Of a DNA stretch of 64,000 nucleotides, positions 41,778 to 49,552 are shown piece by piece. Below the pieces are notes generated by a model that did no database searches, was not told the DNA's origin, and saw nothing but the letters and a program-made list of their open reading frames with translations. The DNA is taken from the NCBI GenBank assembly GCA_050486405.1, contig JBJHDF010000018.1, positions 1-64,000 of the forward strand, read 5' to 3'. How positions within the stretch are numbered: the stretch's first letter is position 1; each line of letters opens with the position of its first letter. The DNA is from JBJHDF01 sp050486405 (lineage in GTDB: Bacteria > Pseudomonadota > Gammaproteobacteria > Pseudomonadales > Cellvibrionaceae). Made by a program: the position numbers and the translations under genes.

Positions 41778-43019
41778 CTAGATTGCCAAGTCGTTCACCG
41801 ACAGAATGCCCATCAAAATAGCGATAATTATCAGCGCAATAACGCCGGCCATGGAGAGTATCAATACAGGCTCAAGCAAAGTCAAACTACGTTTGATACC
41901 GGCTTTGACCTCGTTATCGTACACCTTGGCCAACTCCAGCATCATCTCGTCCAGTTGCCCGGATTCCTCGCCAACCCGGATGATCTGCACCATCATTGGC
42001 GAGAAGGTTTTGGCCTCTTCCAGCGCCACGGAAATGCGACCACCCTGCTTGACCGTAGGCGCCAGCCCACTCAGCGCCGCCTGAACGTGAACGTTGGACA
42101 CGGTACCAGATGCGATGGACAACGACTGCAACAAAGACACGCCGTTCTTCAGCAAAGTTCCCATGGTGCGGGCAAAGCGCGCCACTTCGTACTTGAACAC
42201 CACAGTACCCAACAATGGCAGACGCAGCAGGCGGCTATCCAGCCAGGCCTTGCCTTCGGGCTGGGCCAACCAGCGCCGCGCAAGCCAGACCGCCAGTGCG
42301 GCGAGAATAATCAGCACCCAACCCCAGCTTTTCAAGCCTTCGCCCACGGCGATCACACCCCGGGTGAGCAGTGGCAGGCCATCGCCCAGATCGGCAAACA
42401 GGGCCTCAAACTGCGGTACCACATAGCCCAGCATCACAAAAATGGACAGCACCGCCACCACCACCAGAATGGCCGGGTAAATCAGCGCGGATATCACGCT
42501 CGAGCGCACTTCCTTGGCGCTCTCCAGGTACTCCGCCAGTCTCGCCAGCACCTCGGACAGGCGACCGCTGGCCTCACCGGAGCGCACCATACTGATATAA
42601 AAGCCGCCGAACAGATCCTGGTAGGGCTCCATGGCCTGGCTCAAACCCTTGCCGCCCTTGACCGTGCGCAGCAAATCTTCGAGCATCTCCCGGGACTGAT
42701 CCTGGGGGCTCATATCGATCAGCACCTTCAGCGCCCGGTCGATGGGCAGACCGGCGCGCAGCAGTACCGACAGTTCGCTGGTGATGGATAGTACCTGATC
42801 CCGGGTGGTGCGCTTGCCGCTGCCTTTTTTGGAGGACTGGAGACCAGCGCCGCCAGTGAGAGGCACGGCCGCTGCCGCAGCGCTGGCGGGCACCAGGTTG
42901 ATGGGCGTCAGGCCCTGGGCGCGCAATTGCCGCGCTGCCAGGTCCAGGCTGGCCACACTGACCCGGCCCCGGGCGATGCTGCCATCGCGGCGGGCAGCCT
43001 TGTATTCGAATTCGGCCAT
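41778..43019 (-). CDS. gspF: Type II secretion inner-membrane platform protein
   Basis: A 413-residue polytopic protein. MAEFEYKAARRDGSIARGRV is the standard GspF start, followed by two cytoplasmic helix bundles. Membrane helices lie near SSVISALIYPAILVVVAVLS, WVLIILAALAVWLARRW and SMAGVIALIIIAILMG, matching three helices. It is the platform around which the pseudopilus is assembled. Begins 2 bases after the gspE stop. Confidence 0.93.
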   Translation of the reverse strand: MAEFEYKAARRDGSIARGRVSVASLDLAARQLRAQGLTPINLVPASAAAAAVPLTGGAGLQSSKKGSGKRTTRDQVLSITSELSVLLRAGLPIDRALKVLIDMSPQDQSREMLEDLLRTVKGGKGLSQAMEPYQDLFGGFYISMVRSGEASGRLSEVLARLAEYLESAKEVRSSVISALIYPAILVVVAVLSIFVMLGYVVPQFEALFADLGDGLPLLTRGVIAVGEGLKSWGWVLIILAALAVWLARRWLAQPEGKAWLDSRLLRLPLLGTVVFKYEVARFARTMGTLLKNGVSLLQSLSIASGTVSNVHVQAALSGLAPTVKQGGRISVALEEAKTFSPMMVQIIRVGEESGQLDEMMLELAKVYDNEVKAGIKRSLTLLEPVLILSMAGVIALIIIAILMGILSVNDLAI

Positions 43020-43021
43020 GC

Positions 43022-44740
43022 TCAGCTAACCTCGGACACCAGCCGGGACTCGGCGGCAAGTTCCTCGTTTTGATCCTGAGTGACGCGCAGGAGTTCCTCC
43101 AGTGACGTTTCGCCGTTTACCACCTTGCGCAGGCCGTCCTCGTAGAGCGTGTACATACCCCGCTTGCGGGCCAGCTCGTGCAGGTCCCGGGCGTCGGCTC
43201 CGGCCAGTATGGCCCGGTGCATTTCACCGTCCAGGGTAAACAGTTCGTGGATGGCGGTGCGCCCGCGGTAGCCACTTTGCTTGCAGGCATCACAGCCGGC
43301 GGCGCGGTAGATGCGCGTCTGCCCCTCGGGCATAAACTGTTTCAACCCGGCCTTGGCCAGCGCCTCAGGCGCCAGATCCACCGGTTCGCGACAATGGCCA
43401 CACAGCTTGCGCACCAGCCGCTGAGAGAGAACCCCATTGACCGCCGAAGTAATCAGGTAGCGCTCTATCCCCATGTCCTCCAGCCGGATAATGGCGCCCG
43501 CCGCGGTGTTGGTATGCAGGGTAGACAGCACCAGGTGGCCAGTGAGAGCTGACTGTACGGCAATCTGGGCAGTCTCACCGTCGCGCATTTCGCCGATCAT
43601 GATGATATCCGGGTCCTGGCGTAAAATGGCGCGCAGGGCCCGGGCAAAGGTCAGCTCGATCTGAGGTTGCACCTGAATCTGGTTGATACCATCCAGTTGG
43701 TATTCCACCGGGTCTTCCACGGTAACGATCTTCAGGCTACTGGAGTCCAGCCGCGCCAGGGAGGCGTAAAGAGTAGTGGTCTTACCCGACCCTGTGGGGC
43801 CAGTGAGCAGCAGTACCCCGTGAGGACGGTGCAACAAGTCAAGATAGCGCTGCAGAGTGTCTTCGGAAAACCCCATGGCACTCAAGCTGAGTTGCACGCT
43901 CTGGCGGTCCAGCACCCGCATGACAATGCTCTCGCCGTGCACCGTGGGCACTGTGGACACCCGCAGGTCCAACTCGTGGCCCTTGACCCGGGTCATGATG
44001 CGACCGTCCTGGGGCAGACGGCGTTCGGCAATGTTCATATGGGCCAGCAGTTTGATACGCGAGGCGATAGCCGGCGCCAAATGGGGCGAGGGTGGGTCCG
44101 GCATGTCCTGGATCACACCATCCACCCGGTAGCGCAGATGCAGGCCATCGTCGAAAGGCTCGATATGCACGTCCGAGGCACCCATATCCAGGGCGCGGTG
44201 AATAATCTGGTTGACCAGGCGGATGACCGGCGCCTCACTGGCTAGATCCTTGAGGTGCTCGACAAACTCCCGATCGCCGGCAAACTGATCTTCACTGGGC
44301 AGCATGTCGCCGGCTTCGTCTTCTCCACCAGCGTATTTTCTCAGCGCCAGATTGATATCGCTTTCCAGTCCCAGCGCAATGGTCACCTGTTTGCCGGTGG
44401 CCATGGCCAGTGCCTTGCGCAGAAAGGCATCCTGGGGCACCAGGGCGGCAAAGCGCAGGCCGGTGTCATCGGCAAAGATGGGCACTGCGCTGTTGCCCAG
44501 CAGAAACTCCTGGGACAGGCCCACCACCGGCAGGGGCTCGCCCGGGTAGTCGGCCGCCACCACCAGGGGTATATCGAGCTGCGCACTCAACGCCTGGGCC
44601 ACATCCAACTCGGACACCACTCCAAGCTTGACCAATACCTGGCCGAAAAGGCCACCCATCTCTGTTTGGGCCACCAGGGTGCGCTCCAGGTCGCGCCCAC
44701 TGATTTTGCCCTGTTCGATAAGGAGTTCGCCCAATTTCAT
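43022..44740 (-). CDS. gspE: Type II secretion assembly ATPase
   Basis: A 572-residue hexameric ATPase. An N-terminal MshEN domain (LGELLIEQGKISGRDLERT) is followed by the RecA-like domain with Walker A GPTGSGKTTTLYA, an Asp box (VEDPVEYQLDGINQIQV) and Walker B QDPDIIMIGEMRDGETA, then the His box HLVLSTLHTNTA. The zinc module CGHC...CDAC is near residue 455-500. It drives pseudopilus assembly with GspL/F. First gene of the gsp set proper; starts 20 bases after the parvulin gene stop. Confidence 0.95.
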   Translation of the reverse strand: MKLGELLIEQGKISGRDLERTLVAQTEMGGLFGQVLVKLGVVSELDVAQALSAQLDIPLVVAADYPGEPLPVVGLSQEFLLGNSAVPIFADDTGLRFAALVPQDAFLRKALAMATGKQVTIALGLESDINLALRKYAGGEDEAGDMLPSEDQFAGDREFVEHLKDLASEAPVIRLVNQIIHRALDMGASDVHIEPFDDGLHLRYRVDGVIQDMPDPPSPHLAPAIASRIKLLAHMNIAERRLPQDGRIMTRVKGHELDLRVSTVPTVHGESIVMRVLDRQSVQLSLSAMGFSEDTLQRYLDLLHRPHGVLLLTGPTGSGKTTTLYASLARLDSSSLKIVTVEDPVEYQLDGINQIQVQPQIELTFARALRAILRQDPDIIMIGEMRDGETAQIAVQSALTGHLVLSTLHTNTAAGAIIRLEDMGIERYLITSAVNGVLSQRLVRKLCGHCREPVDLAPEALAKAGLKQFMPEGQTRIYRAAGCDACKQSGYRGRTAIHELFTLDGEMHRAILAGADARDLHELARKRGMYTLYEDGLRKVVNGETSLEELLRVTQDQNEELAAESRLVSEVS

Positions 44741-44760
44741 AGTGTTGGCCCGGAGGGTTG

Positions 44761-45684
44761 TTACTCCTGTTGCAATTCACTCTGGCGCTGCCGAATCAGC
44801 TTCACCAGCAGCTCCTCGTCCACCTCATAGTCTACCGAGCGGGCAGCGGTGGTGTGCCGGCTGCGAACCCGGCTGGCCAGAGGCTGCTGTAGATCCTGGA
44901 CCAGGACTTCCTTGACTTCGCTGAAGTCCCGTCGCCCTGCGGGTTTACGCTCGTGAAACTGAATCAAATGGTAGCCAAAGCGTGTCTGCACCGGCTCGCT
45001 CAGTTGCCCGGGCTGCTCCAGAGCAAAGGCGGCTTCAGCAAAGGGCGGTACCATCTGGCGGCGCTCGAAAAAGCCGAGATCACCACCGTTTTGGCCTGCC
45101 GACGGGTCCTCGGAATACTCTCTTGCCAACTCGCTCAAGGACTCACCCTCCTGTAGCCGCCGCAACAGGGCCTGGGCCAGCTCCAGCGCTTCTTCCTCGC
45201 TGCGCTCCTGAGTGGAAATCAGAATGTGTGAGACACGTACCTGCTCGGCAGTGCGAAAGCGATTGGGGTGGGCGATATATTCCTCCCGCGCCGCGGCCTC
45301 CCAGTCGGTGTTGGCCATTATCTCCGCGACTTCCAGCGCCTGCAGGCGGCGAAACAACAGGCGGTCCCTGTGCAACTCCAGCTCCCACTTAAGCTGATCG
45401 TCCAGCTCCACGCCCTGCTCCAGAGCCCGCTGCGCCAGCACCCGAATGCTCATCAGATTTTCCAGCGCCTGCGCCAGGCCGCGCTCACTGGTCAACGCCT
45501 CCGGTTCATTACCGGCGTCCAGCCGCTCCTGAATATAGTGATGGAAGTCAGCCACTGTGATCACCACATCACCCGCCGTAAGCAACACCCTGTCGCCATC
45601 GGCGGACTTACCTGTTGCGGCAGCAAAGGTTGTGGCTGACAGCAATATCGCTGCCGACAGCAGATATCCGAATTTCGCCAGCAT
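44761..45684 (-). CDS. Periplasmic parvulin-type peptidyl-prolyl isomerase
   Basis: A 307-residue exported protein with a signal peptide (AKFGYLLSAAILLSATTFAAA). An N-terminal SurA-like helical part is followed by the rotamase domain VRVSHILISTQERSEEEA, SEDPSAGQNGGDLGFFERRQ and FGYHLIQFHERKPAG, a close match to PpiC/PrsA parvulins. It starts just upstream of gspE with AGAGGTAACC before the ATG, so it may help fold proteins exported by the secretion system or the secretion proteins themselves. Parvulin domain location, single copy, differs from the two-domain SurA encoded at 57428. Confidence 0.87.
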   Translation of the reverse strand: MLAKFGYLLSAAILLSATTFAAATGKSADGDRVLLTAGDVVITVADFHHYIQERLDAGNEPEALTSERGLAQALENLMSIRVLAQRALEQGVELDDQLKWELELHRDRLLFRRLQALEVAEIMANTDWEAAAREEYIAHPNRFRTAEQVRVSHILISTQERSEEEALELAQALLRRLQEGESLSELAREYSEDPSAGQNGGDLGFFERRQMVPPFAEAAFALEQPGQLSEPVQTRFGYHLIQFHERKPAGRRDFSEVKEVLVQDLQQPLASRVRSRHTTAARSVDYEVDEELLVKLIRQRQSELQQE

Positions 45685-45713
45685 GGTTACCTCTTGGACA
45701 GATATATAGACAA

Positions 45714-45741
45714 GGGGGCCACATCTTACGATATGACCCCC
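45714..45741 (-). terminator. Hairpin with GUAA loop
   Basis: On the minus strand GGGGGTCATATC and GATGTGGCCCCC pair over 12 positions, including two G-U pairs, around a GUAA loop. On the plus strand the two G-U positions would be mismatches, so the structure is selected for on the minus RNA. It stands between the secreted-protein gene above and the parvulin gene below and may end the former or shape the 5' end of the latter. The downstream T-tract is weak. Confidence 0.5.
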
Positions 45742-45765
45742 AAAGGTTACAACGAGTGCTGCGGC

Positions 45766-46941
45766 TTAACCATCCGATACTTGAATAGTCCTGTAAGACC
45801 GGCAATTTGTTGCGCTTCCGCAATTGGTTGTTCTGTAATGCAGGAAGTACTGGGTATCCGGGCTGATCTGGCAGGAGCCTCTTCTGTTGAAATTGGCCCA
45901 GTTGATATTGACCGCCTCGGTACCCTGACTCCGGCACACGGTGTGCGGGGAGTCGTAGGCCACACCGGGGCAACGGGCAAGCCAAACCTGCCGGGATATA
46001 TGGGTGGTGCCCATAACAGCCCCATAACTGAAGTTACCCCGAACTGTATTGCTCGGCAAACTGCGGACTGGGTTGGCGTATGTTCTGGTGCCAACCATAT
46101 CCACTGTAATTTGCGGCAACGAACCACTTAAATCAATCACATCGGCCTCGGTGACACTTCCCGGCCAGGAACCCCCGCAATGGCTCAGATCATAGTCCCC
46201 GGGTGAGGGTGAACTGAAGGTGATATTCACCGCGCAATTACCGCTCATGGCAGCGGTCGTAAAGGTATTTCCACTCAGGCTGCCACCACAACCCGTGGCG
46301 GACTCTATGGTTTCGCCATCCGCGGGGGTAAGCGTAAAGGATACGACAGCGCCCTGGTTGACAGTCTGTGGACCGCTGGGGCTAATGGTGCCTGCACCAC
46401 TAACCGAGGGAGTGGCCGTATACTGCTGCGGCGGCGTTGCAACAAAGTTGACCGTAACGTGGCAATCGGCGTTTATCACACCCGTGGTAAAGCTGGCGCC
46501 GCTGCCCGTATTGCCGCAGCCCTGCACGCTACCGACATGGTAACCGTCGCCGGGATTTAGCGTAAAATGGGCCCGCTGGCCACCAAACACCATAAGCGGC
46601 TCGGCAGACGTTGCAGCAGGTGTTATGGTGCCAGGGCCACTACCACCGGCCAGCCCGGCGGTAACTGCGTGATAGCCCGGGCCACCAGGGCCAATTTCAA
46701 ACTCGAAACAGTCCAGGGACTCCACTTCTTGGTTGTTCAATATCAGATTGAGCCGGCGCCCATCGCCATTGGGCGACACGTCGATCCCCACCATTACAGG
46801 CCCGGTGTTGTTCTCTTCCATACAGGCGATATTGTTGATATACAAGCTCATCTCATCGACGATAGACAGGTTGTACGCCTGTGCCGCAAAAGGCATACAG
46901 ACCGCCGAAACTAACCCAGCCGCCATCATTAATTTTCTCAT
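45766..46941 (-). CDS. Secreted protein with repeated Cys-containing beta domains
   Basis: A 391-residue exported protein. Signal peptide RKLMMAAGLVSAVCMPFAAQA. Between about 95 and 250 are two similar ~75-residue beta repeats of the bacterial InlB/Big-like type: FGGQRAHFTLNPGDGYHVGS...FTTGVINADCHVTVNFVA and NQGAVVSFTLTPADGETIES...FTTAAMSGNCAVNITFSS; each has a cysteine pair. The last ~140 residues, starting DYDLSHCGGSWPGSV, are cysteine-rich and not recognised. AGGGG precedes the ATG. Probable surface or secreted factor, possibly a T2SS substrate because of its position. Confidence 0.7.
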   Translation of the reverse strand: MRKLMMAAGLVSAVCMPFAAQAYNLSIVDEMSLYINNIACMEENNTGPVMVGIDVSPNGDGRRLNLILNNQEVESLDCFEFEIGPGGPGYHAVTAGLAGGSGPGTITPAATSAEPLMVFGGQRAHFTLNPGDGYHVGSVQGCGNTGSGASFTTGVINADCHVTVNFVATPPQQYTATPSVSGAGTISPSGPQTVNQGAVVSFTLTPADGETIESATGCGGSLSGNTFTTAAMSGNCAVNITFSSPSPGDYDLSHCGGSWPGSVTEADVIDLSGSLPQITVDMVGTRTYANPVRSLPSNTVRGNFSYGAVMGTTHISRQVWLARCPGVAYDSPHTVCRSQGTEAVNINWANFNRRGSCQISPDTQYFLHYRTTNCGSATNCRSYRTIQVSDG

Positions 46942-46977
46942 CGAAATAACCCCTCAAAGGTATATCTATTCAAGGTA

Positions 46978-47133
46978 TCAGGACGCCGCCAGCATGTTTT
47001 TATGGAATAAGCGGACGGTGCCATTTTCATCAAATTGTTTCGTGAACACTCCCAATCGCGCGTCAGGGACCGACACCAGCCAACCCTGCTCTGACCTCTC
47101 GCGCCCTATGCAGTTCCAGCCCCAGTAAAGCAT
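46978..47133 (-). CDS. Possible small protein (51 residues)
   Basis: An ATG-to-TGA frame beginning MLYWGWNCIGRERSEQGWLV and ending FHKNMLAAS, with mixed, protein-like composition (RLGVFTKQFDENGTVRLFHK). It lies in the gap between two secreted-protein genes. AAGGG touches the ATG directly, which is too close for a normal ribosome site, and I know no family for it. It could be a real small protein, a fragment of a larger gene, or chance. The rest of 47134-47259 has no feature that I can support. Confidence 0.3.
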   Translation of the reverse strand: MLYWGWNCIGRERSEQGWLVSVPDARLGVFTKQFDENGTVRLFHKNMLAAS

Positions 47134-47259
47134 CCCTTATTTACAACATAATAGCAGCTTTGTCAGCACTTGCTAACAAACAGACAGGGGCATATATCCT
47201 GAATGTGACTGATATAGCGCCGTTTATCGGAAATAGTCGCGCCAATCCCCTTGCCTCCC

Positions 47260-47290
47260 AAAAAAAAAGCGCGACCGAAGCCGCGCTTTT
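47260..47290 (-). terminator. Rho-independent terminator
   Basis: On the minus strand AAAAGCGCG and CGCGCTTTT form a 9-pair stem around an 8-base loop, followed by a run of about nine T. It lies about 80 bases past the end of the large secreted-protein gene, for which it is the likely terminator. Confidence 0.9.
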
Positions 47291-47315
47291 CAAAACGTAG
47301 GTACCGGTCCGAGGA

Positions 47316-47347
47316 CCGTTCCGGCCTGCCAAAGCAGGCCGGAACGG
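47316..47347. repeat. Perfect 14-bp hairpin
   Basis: CCGTTCCGGCCTGC and its exact complement are separated by a CAAA loop. On the minus strand this stem comes 21 bases after the secreted-protein stop and before the T-tract terminator, so the message would end with two stacked hairpins, which may protect its 3' end. Confidence 0.8.
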
Positions 47348-47368
47348 CACTAACCGTAGAGCCAAGTC

Positions 47369-48964
47369 TTAGTCTGATACAAAGATATCACGAGTATACT
47401 TGTGCTCGATCAGGCCGGCGAAGTTGGAGAGCACACCGTTCAGGGTGTTATTCTCGTACTTCTGCACCGCGAAGCCTACAACCGGCAGACCCCGGAAGGT
47501 GATGCCAGAATCGTCGACGATGCTACGATCGTTGTAGTCCGCAGGATCGCCACCCGGGGGTACCGGATTGGTGAAATCGATGCGAGCCCAACCGTTCTCG
47601 AAGCCATCCGCCAGGTTCAGGTTGTAGGTCAGGCGCTCGGAAGAGTTCAGCGCACTGTGACCGTTAAAGGTCATGATGCTGACCTCGGTACAGAAGTTGA
47701 AGCCGTCCGGGATATCTTCAAACTGCGGAGGACGCGGAGAGAAGGGAACCTGAGTGCCTTCCGGAGGAGTAGTGGGCTGCAGCTCTTCGCGATCCCAGTA
47801 TTGCAGGTTGATCTGCTCACAGGCCGTGCTGCCGCTCCAGGCCGCAGTAAAGGGCTGACGATCTTCCTGAACCGGCTCGGCCACGTAGAAGCGCTTGGTC
47901 GGGAAGGTCACTACCCAGTCGGTAGCGGCGTTCAGCACTTCGTCCAGCACGTAGTCGTTGGCGAGACTAGCACGCATCAGCACAGAGCTGACCGCATCCA
48001 CACCGCCGCGAGCGCTGGTTACGAAGTCAGCTGCCCACACATCGGCGCCGTCGATAACATCAGAGAACTCGTCAGCCTGCGCCAGAGAGGGGAGCACGCT
48101 GCCCGGGCTTGTGTGCAGCTCATCTTCACGGAAGTTGTCAACGGCAACCGCACTGTAGGTAGCGTTGGTGCCGTTGACGGGGCTGATCAGAACACCGTAA
48201 CCATAGAGGCCACCAGAGGGGCCAGCCATGTTCAGGTTGTTGTCGTTAGCCCAGTCGCCGATCGGAGCGCCACTGGCGGTCTCTTCCCAGGCGGCAACCA
48301 GAGCGGCACAGTTGGCCGGGACACCGGAAGCAGAGTGCTTGGAGTAGCCAGCAGCACCAGAGCCCAGCTGACCGTTGCCGTCGTACTCGACCATTGCGCT
48401 GCCGTCCCAAAAGCCCATAGTGCCCATTTCGATGACTTCGACATAGCCTTCGCGGGTACGGTTCAGGCCCTGGTTGGTGTCGCCACTCAACTCAAAGGTT
48501 CCGCCGGAAGCAACCCACTTGTACGCGTAGTTTACAAAGGGCACACCGTCTTCAAGGTTGGAAATGTTGGGAACAGTACAGCTGTTGTCCCAGGTTTTCA
48601 GTACCGCGCCCAGCTCGGCACCTGAGGTACCCTCCTCAACTACGGTAATGGGACCACCGGGGGTGGCTTCCAGCACGTAGGCAGAAGTGATTACCGCTGA
48701 CCAGTGGTCAAACGGAGACAGGTAGAGGTTAAAGTCGAGCACCTCCTGGCTGTTCTCGCCTTCAAGGAAACGCACCTTGATGGCTTTAGCCTCGTTGGTG
48801 GTGTTGACCACACTGATGTAGGTATCCTGATCACCCTCTACAGTGTAGTAGGGGTAGATCAATGCCTGGCCGAGACCGTCCGCATTCAAGTGAACTGCCT
48901 GGGCAGTACTCACTGCACCAGCAAAGCCAGCCAGCATTGCTAAAGGTAGAAGTTTTTTCTTCAT
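47369..48964 (-). CDS. Large secreted or surface protein of unknown family
   Basis: A 531-residue exported protein. Signal peptide MKKKLLPLAMLAGFAGAVSTAQA; then a beta-rich acidic body (GQALIYPYYTVEGDQDTYIS near the start, which reads as a conserved opening). Several aromatic and Asn-rich segments follow, including NLADGFENGWARIDFTNP and GLPVVGFAVQKYENNTLNG near the end. No membrane anchor or sorting tail is seen. TAGGAGCGAGAA before the ATG is a good ribosome site, the codons look evenly used, and a strong terminator follows, so high expression is likely. I do not recognise the family; an S-layer-like or outer-surface role is possible. Confidence 0.7.
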   Translation of the reverse strand: MKKKLLPLAMLAGFAGAVSTAQAVHLNADGLGQALIYPYYTVEGDQDTYISVVNTTNEAKAIKVRFLEGENSQEVLDFNLYLSPFDHWSAVITSAYVLEATPGGPITVVEEGTSGAELGAVLKTWDNSCTVPNISNLEDGVPFVNYAYKWVASGGTFELSGDTNQGLNRTREGYVEVIEMGTMGFWDGSAMVEYDGNGQLGSGAAGYSKHSASGVPANCAALVAAWEETASGAPIGDWANDNNLNMAGPSGGLYGYGVLISPVNGTNATYSAVAVDNFREDELHTSPGSVLPSLAQADEFSDVIDGADVWAADFVTSARGGVDAVSSVLMRASLANDYVLDEVLNAATDWVVTFPTKRFYVAEPVQEDRQPFTAAWSGSTACEQINLQYWDREELQPTTPPEGTQVPFSPRPPQFEDIPDGFNFCTEVSIMTFNGHSALNSSERLTYNLNLADGFENGWARIDFTNPVPPGGDPADYNDRSIVDDSGITFRGLPVVGFAVQKYENNTLNGVLSNFAGLIEHKYTRDIFVSD

Positions 48965-49552
48965 TTCTCGCTCCTAGATTTACAAGTATCGTATTGCTTT
49001 CTGTTTAGTGGTCTGCATTCTGTCAGCGAACGGCCCAGCATGCAAGCCTACTCGATTAACCACCAGCACATGACCGGCCAGATGCTCGACGAACACCCAA
49101 TCGCCTTCTAAATTAACACACCATCAGTGCCCAGACAACAGGCAGAACTGCCAGATCAACTTATAAGCCCAATGGGGACGAAGCCAAGCTTCCATGCCTT
49201 AATTATCAAGACAAACCAAGCTTCTATCTCAAAGCGAACCTGGACAGGGGGATTGTCGGGGTGGAGTCCGGTCTTGTCAACCTTATGAACCGCCCTGGTT
49301 AATCCGCACCTGGCCCCGAAAACCCGACTGGATTTCTGGGCAAAGCCCCGTCTGACCTCGGCAGTGTACCCCCTTGCGAGGGTTCAGGGAAGCCCCAGGC
49401 AGCCATTTTTGTGCGTTTTTGCACACTGGCGCAAGAATCATCGCCAGCTTTCATGCCCGGACTCTGACTCCCTTTTTCCTACCTGAGCCAGGCCCTCTGC
49501 ACAAGTGGCCGGCGCCCGCTACCCTGCGAGCGCAGAAAGTATAGTGGAAAGC
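48965..49552. other. 588-base gap without a recognisable gene
   Basis: No coding frame I can support lies between the secreted-protein gene and trpE. A 23-codon ATG frame at 49040 on the plus strand is not convincing. The minus strand carries a promoter-like pair at 49252-49280. No tRNA, CRISPR or insertion element is seen. Confidence 0.6.
49252..49280 (-). promoter_or_regulatory. Candidate promoter of the secreted-protein gene
   Basis: A perfect -35 TTGACA (49275-49280) and a -10-like GACAAT (49252-49257) are spaced by 17 bases on the minus strand. It would give a leader of about 280 bases before the ATG at 48964, so a nearer promoter is also possible. Confidence 0.4.

Noticed and set aside
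45694..46131. Plus-strand open frame of 145 codons opposite the secreted repeat protein
   Set aside because: It lies antisense to a gene with a signal peptide and known-type repeats, and has no recognisable content itself.
49040..49111. 23-codon plus-strand ATG frame in the 588-base gap
   Set aside because: Too short, without a ribosome site, and not a leader peptide in front of any gene on that strand.
48965..49552. A tRNA or other structured RNA in the long gap
   Set aside because: No cloverleaf-compatible pairing, conserved tRNA bases or other known RNA signature could be found by reading.
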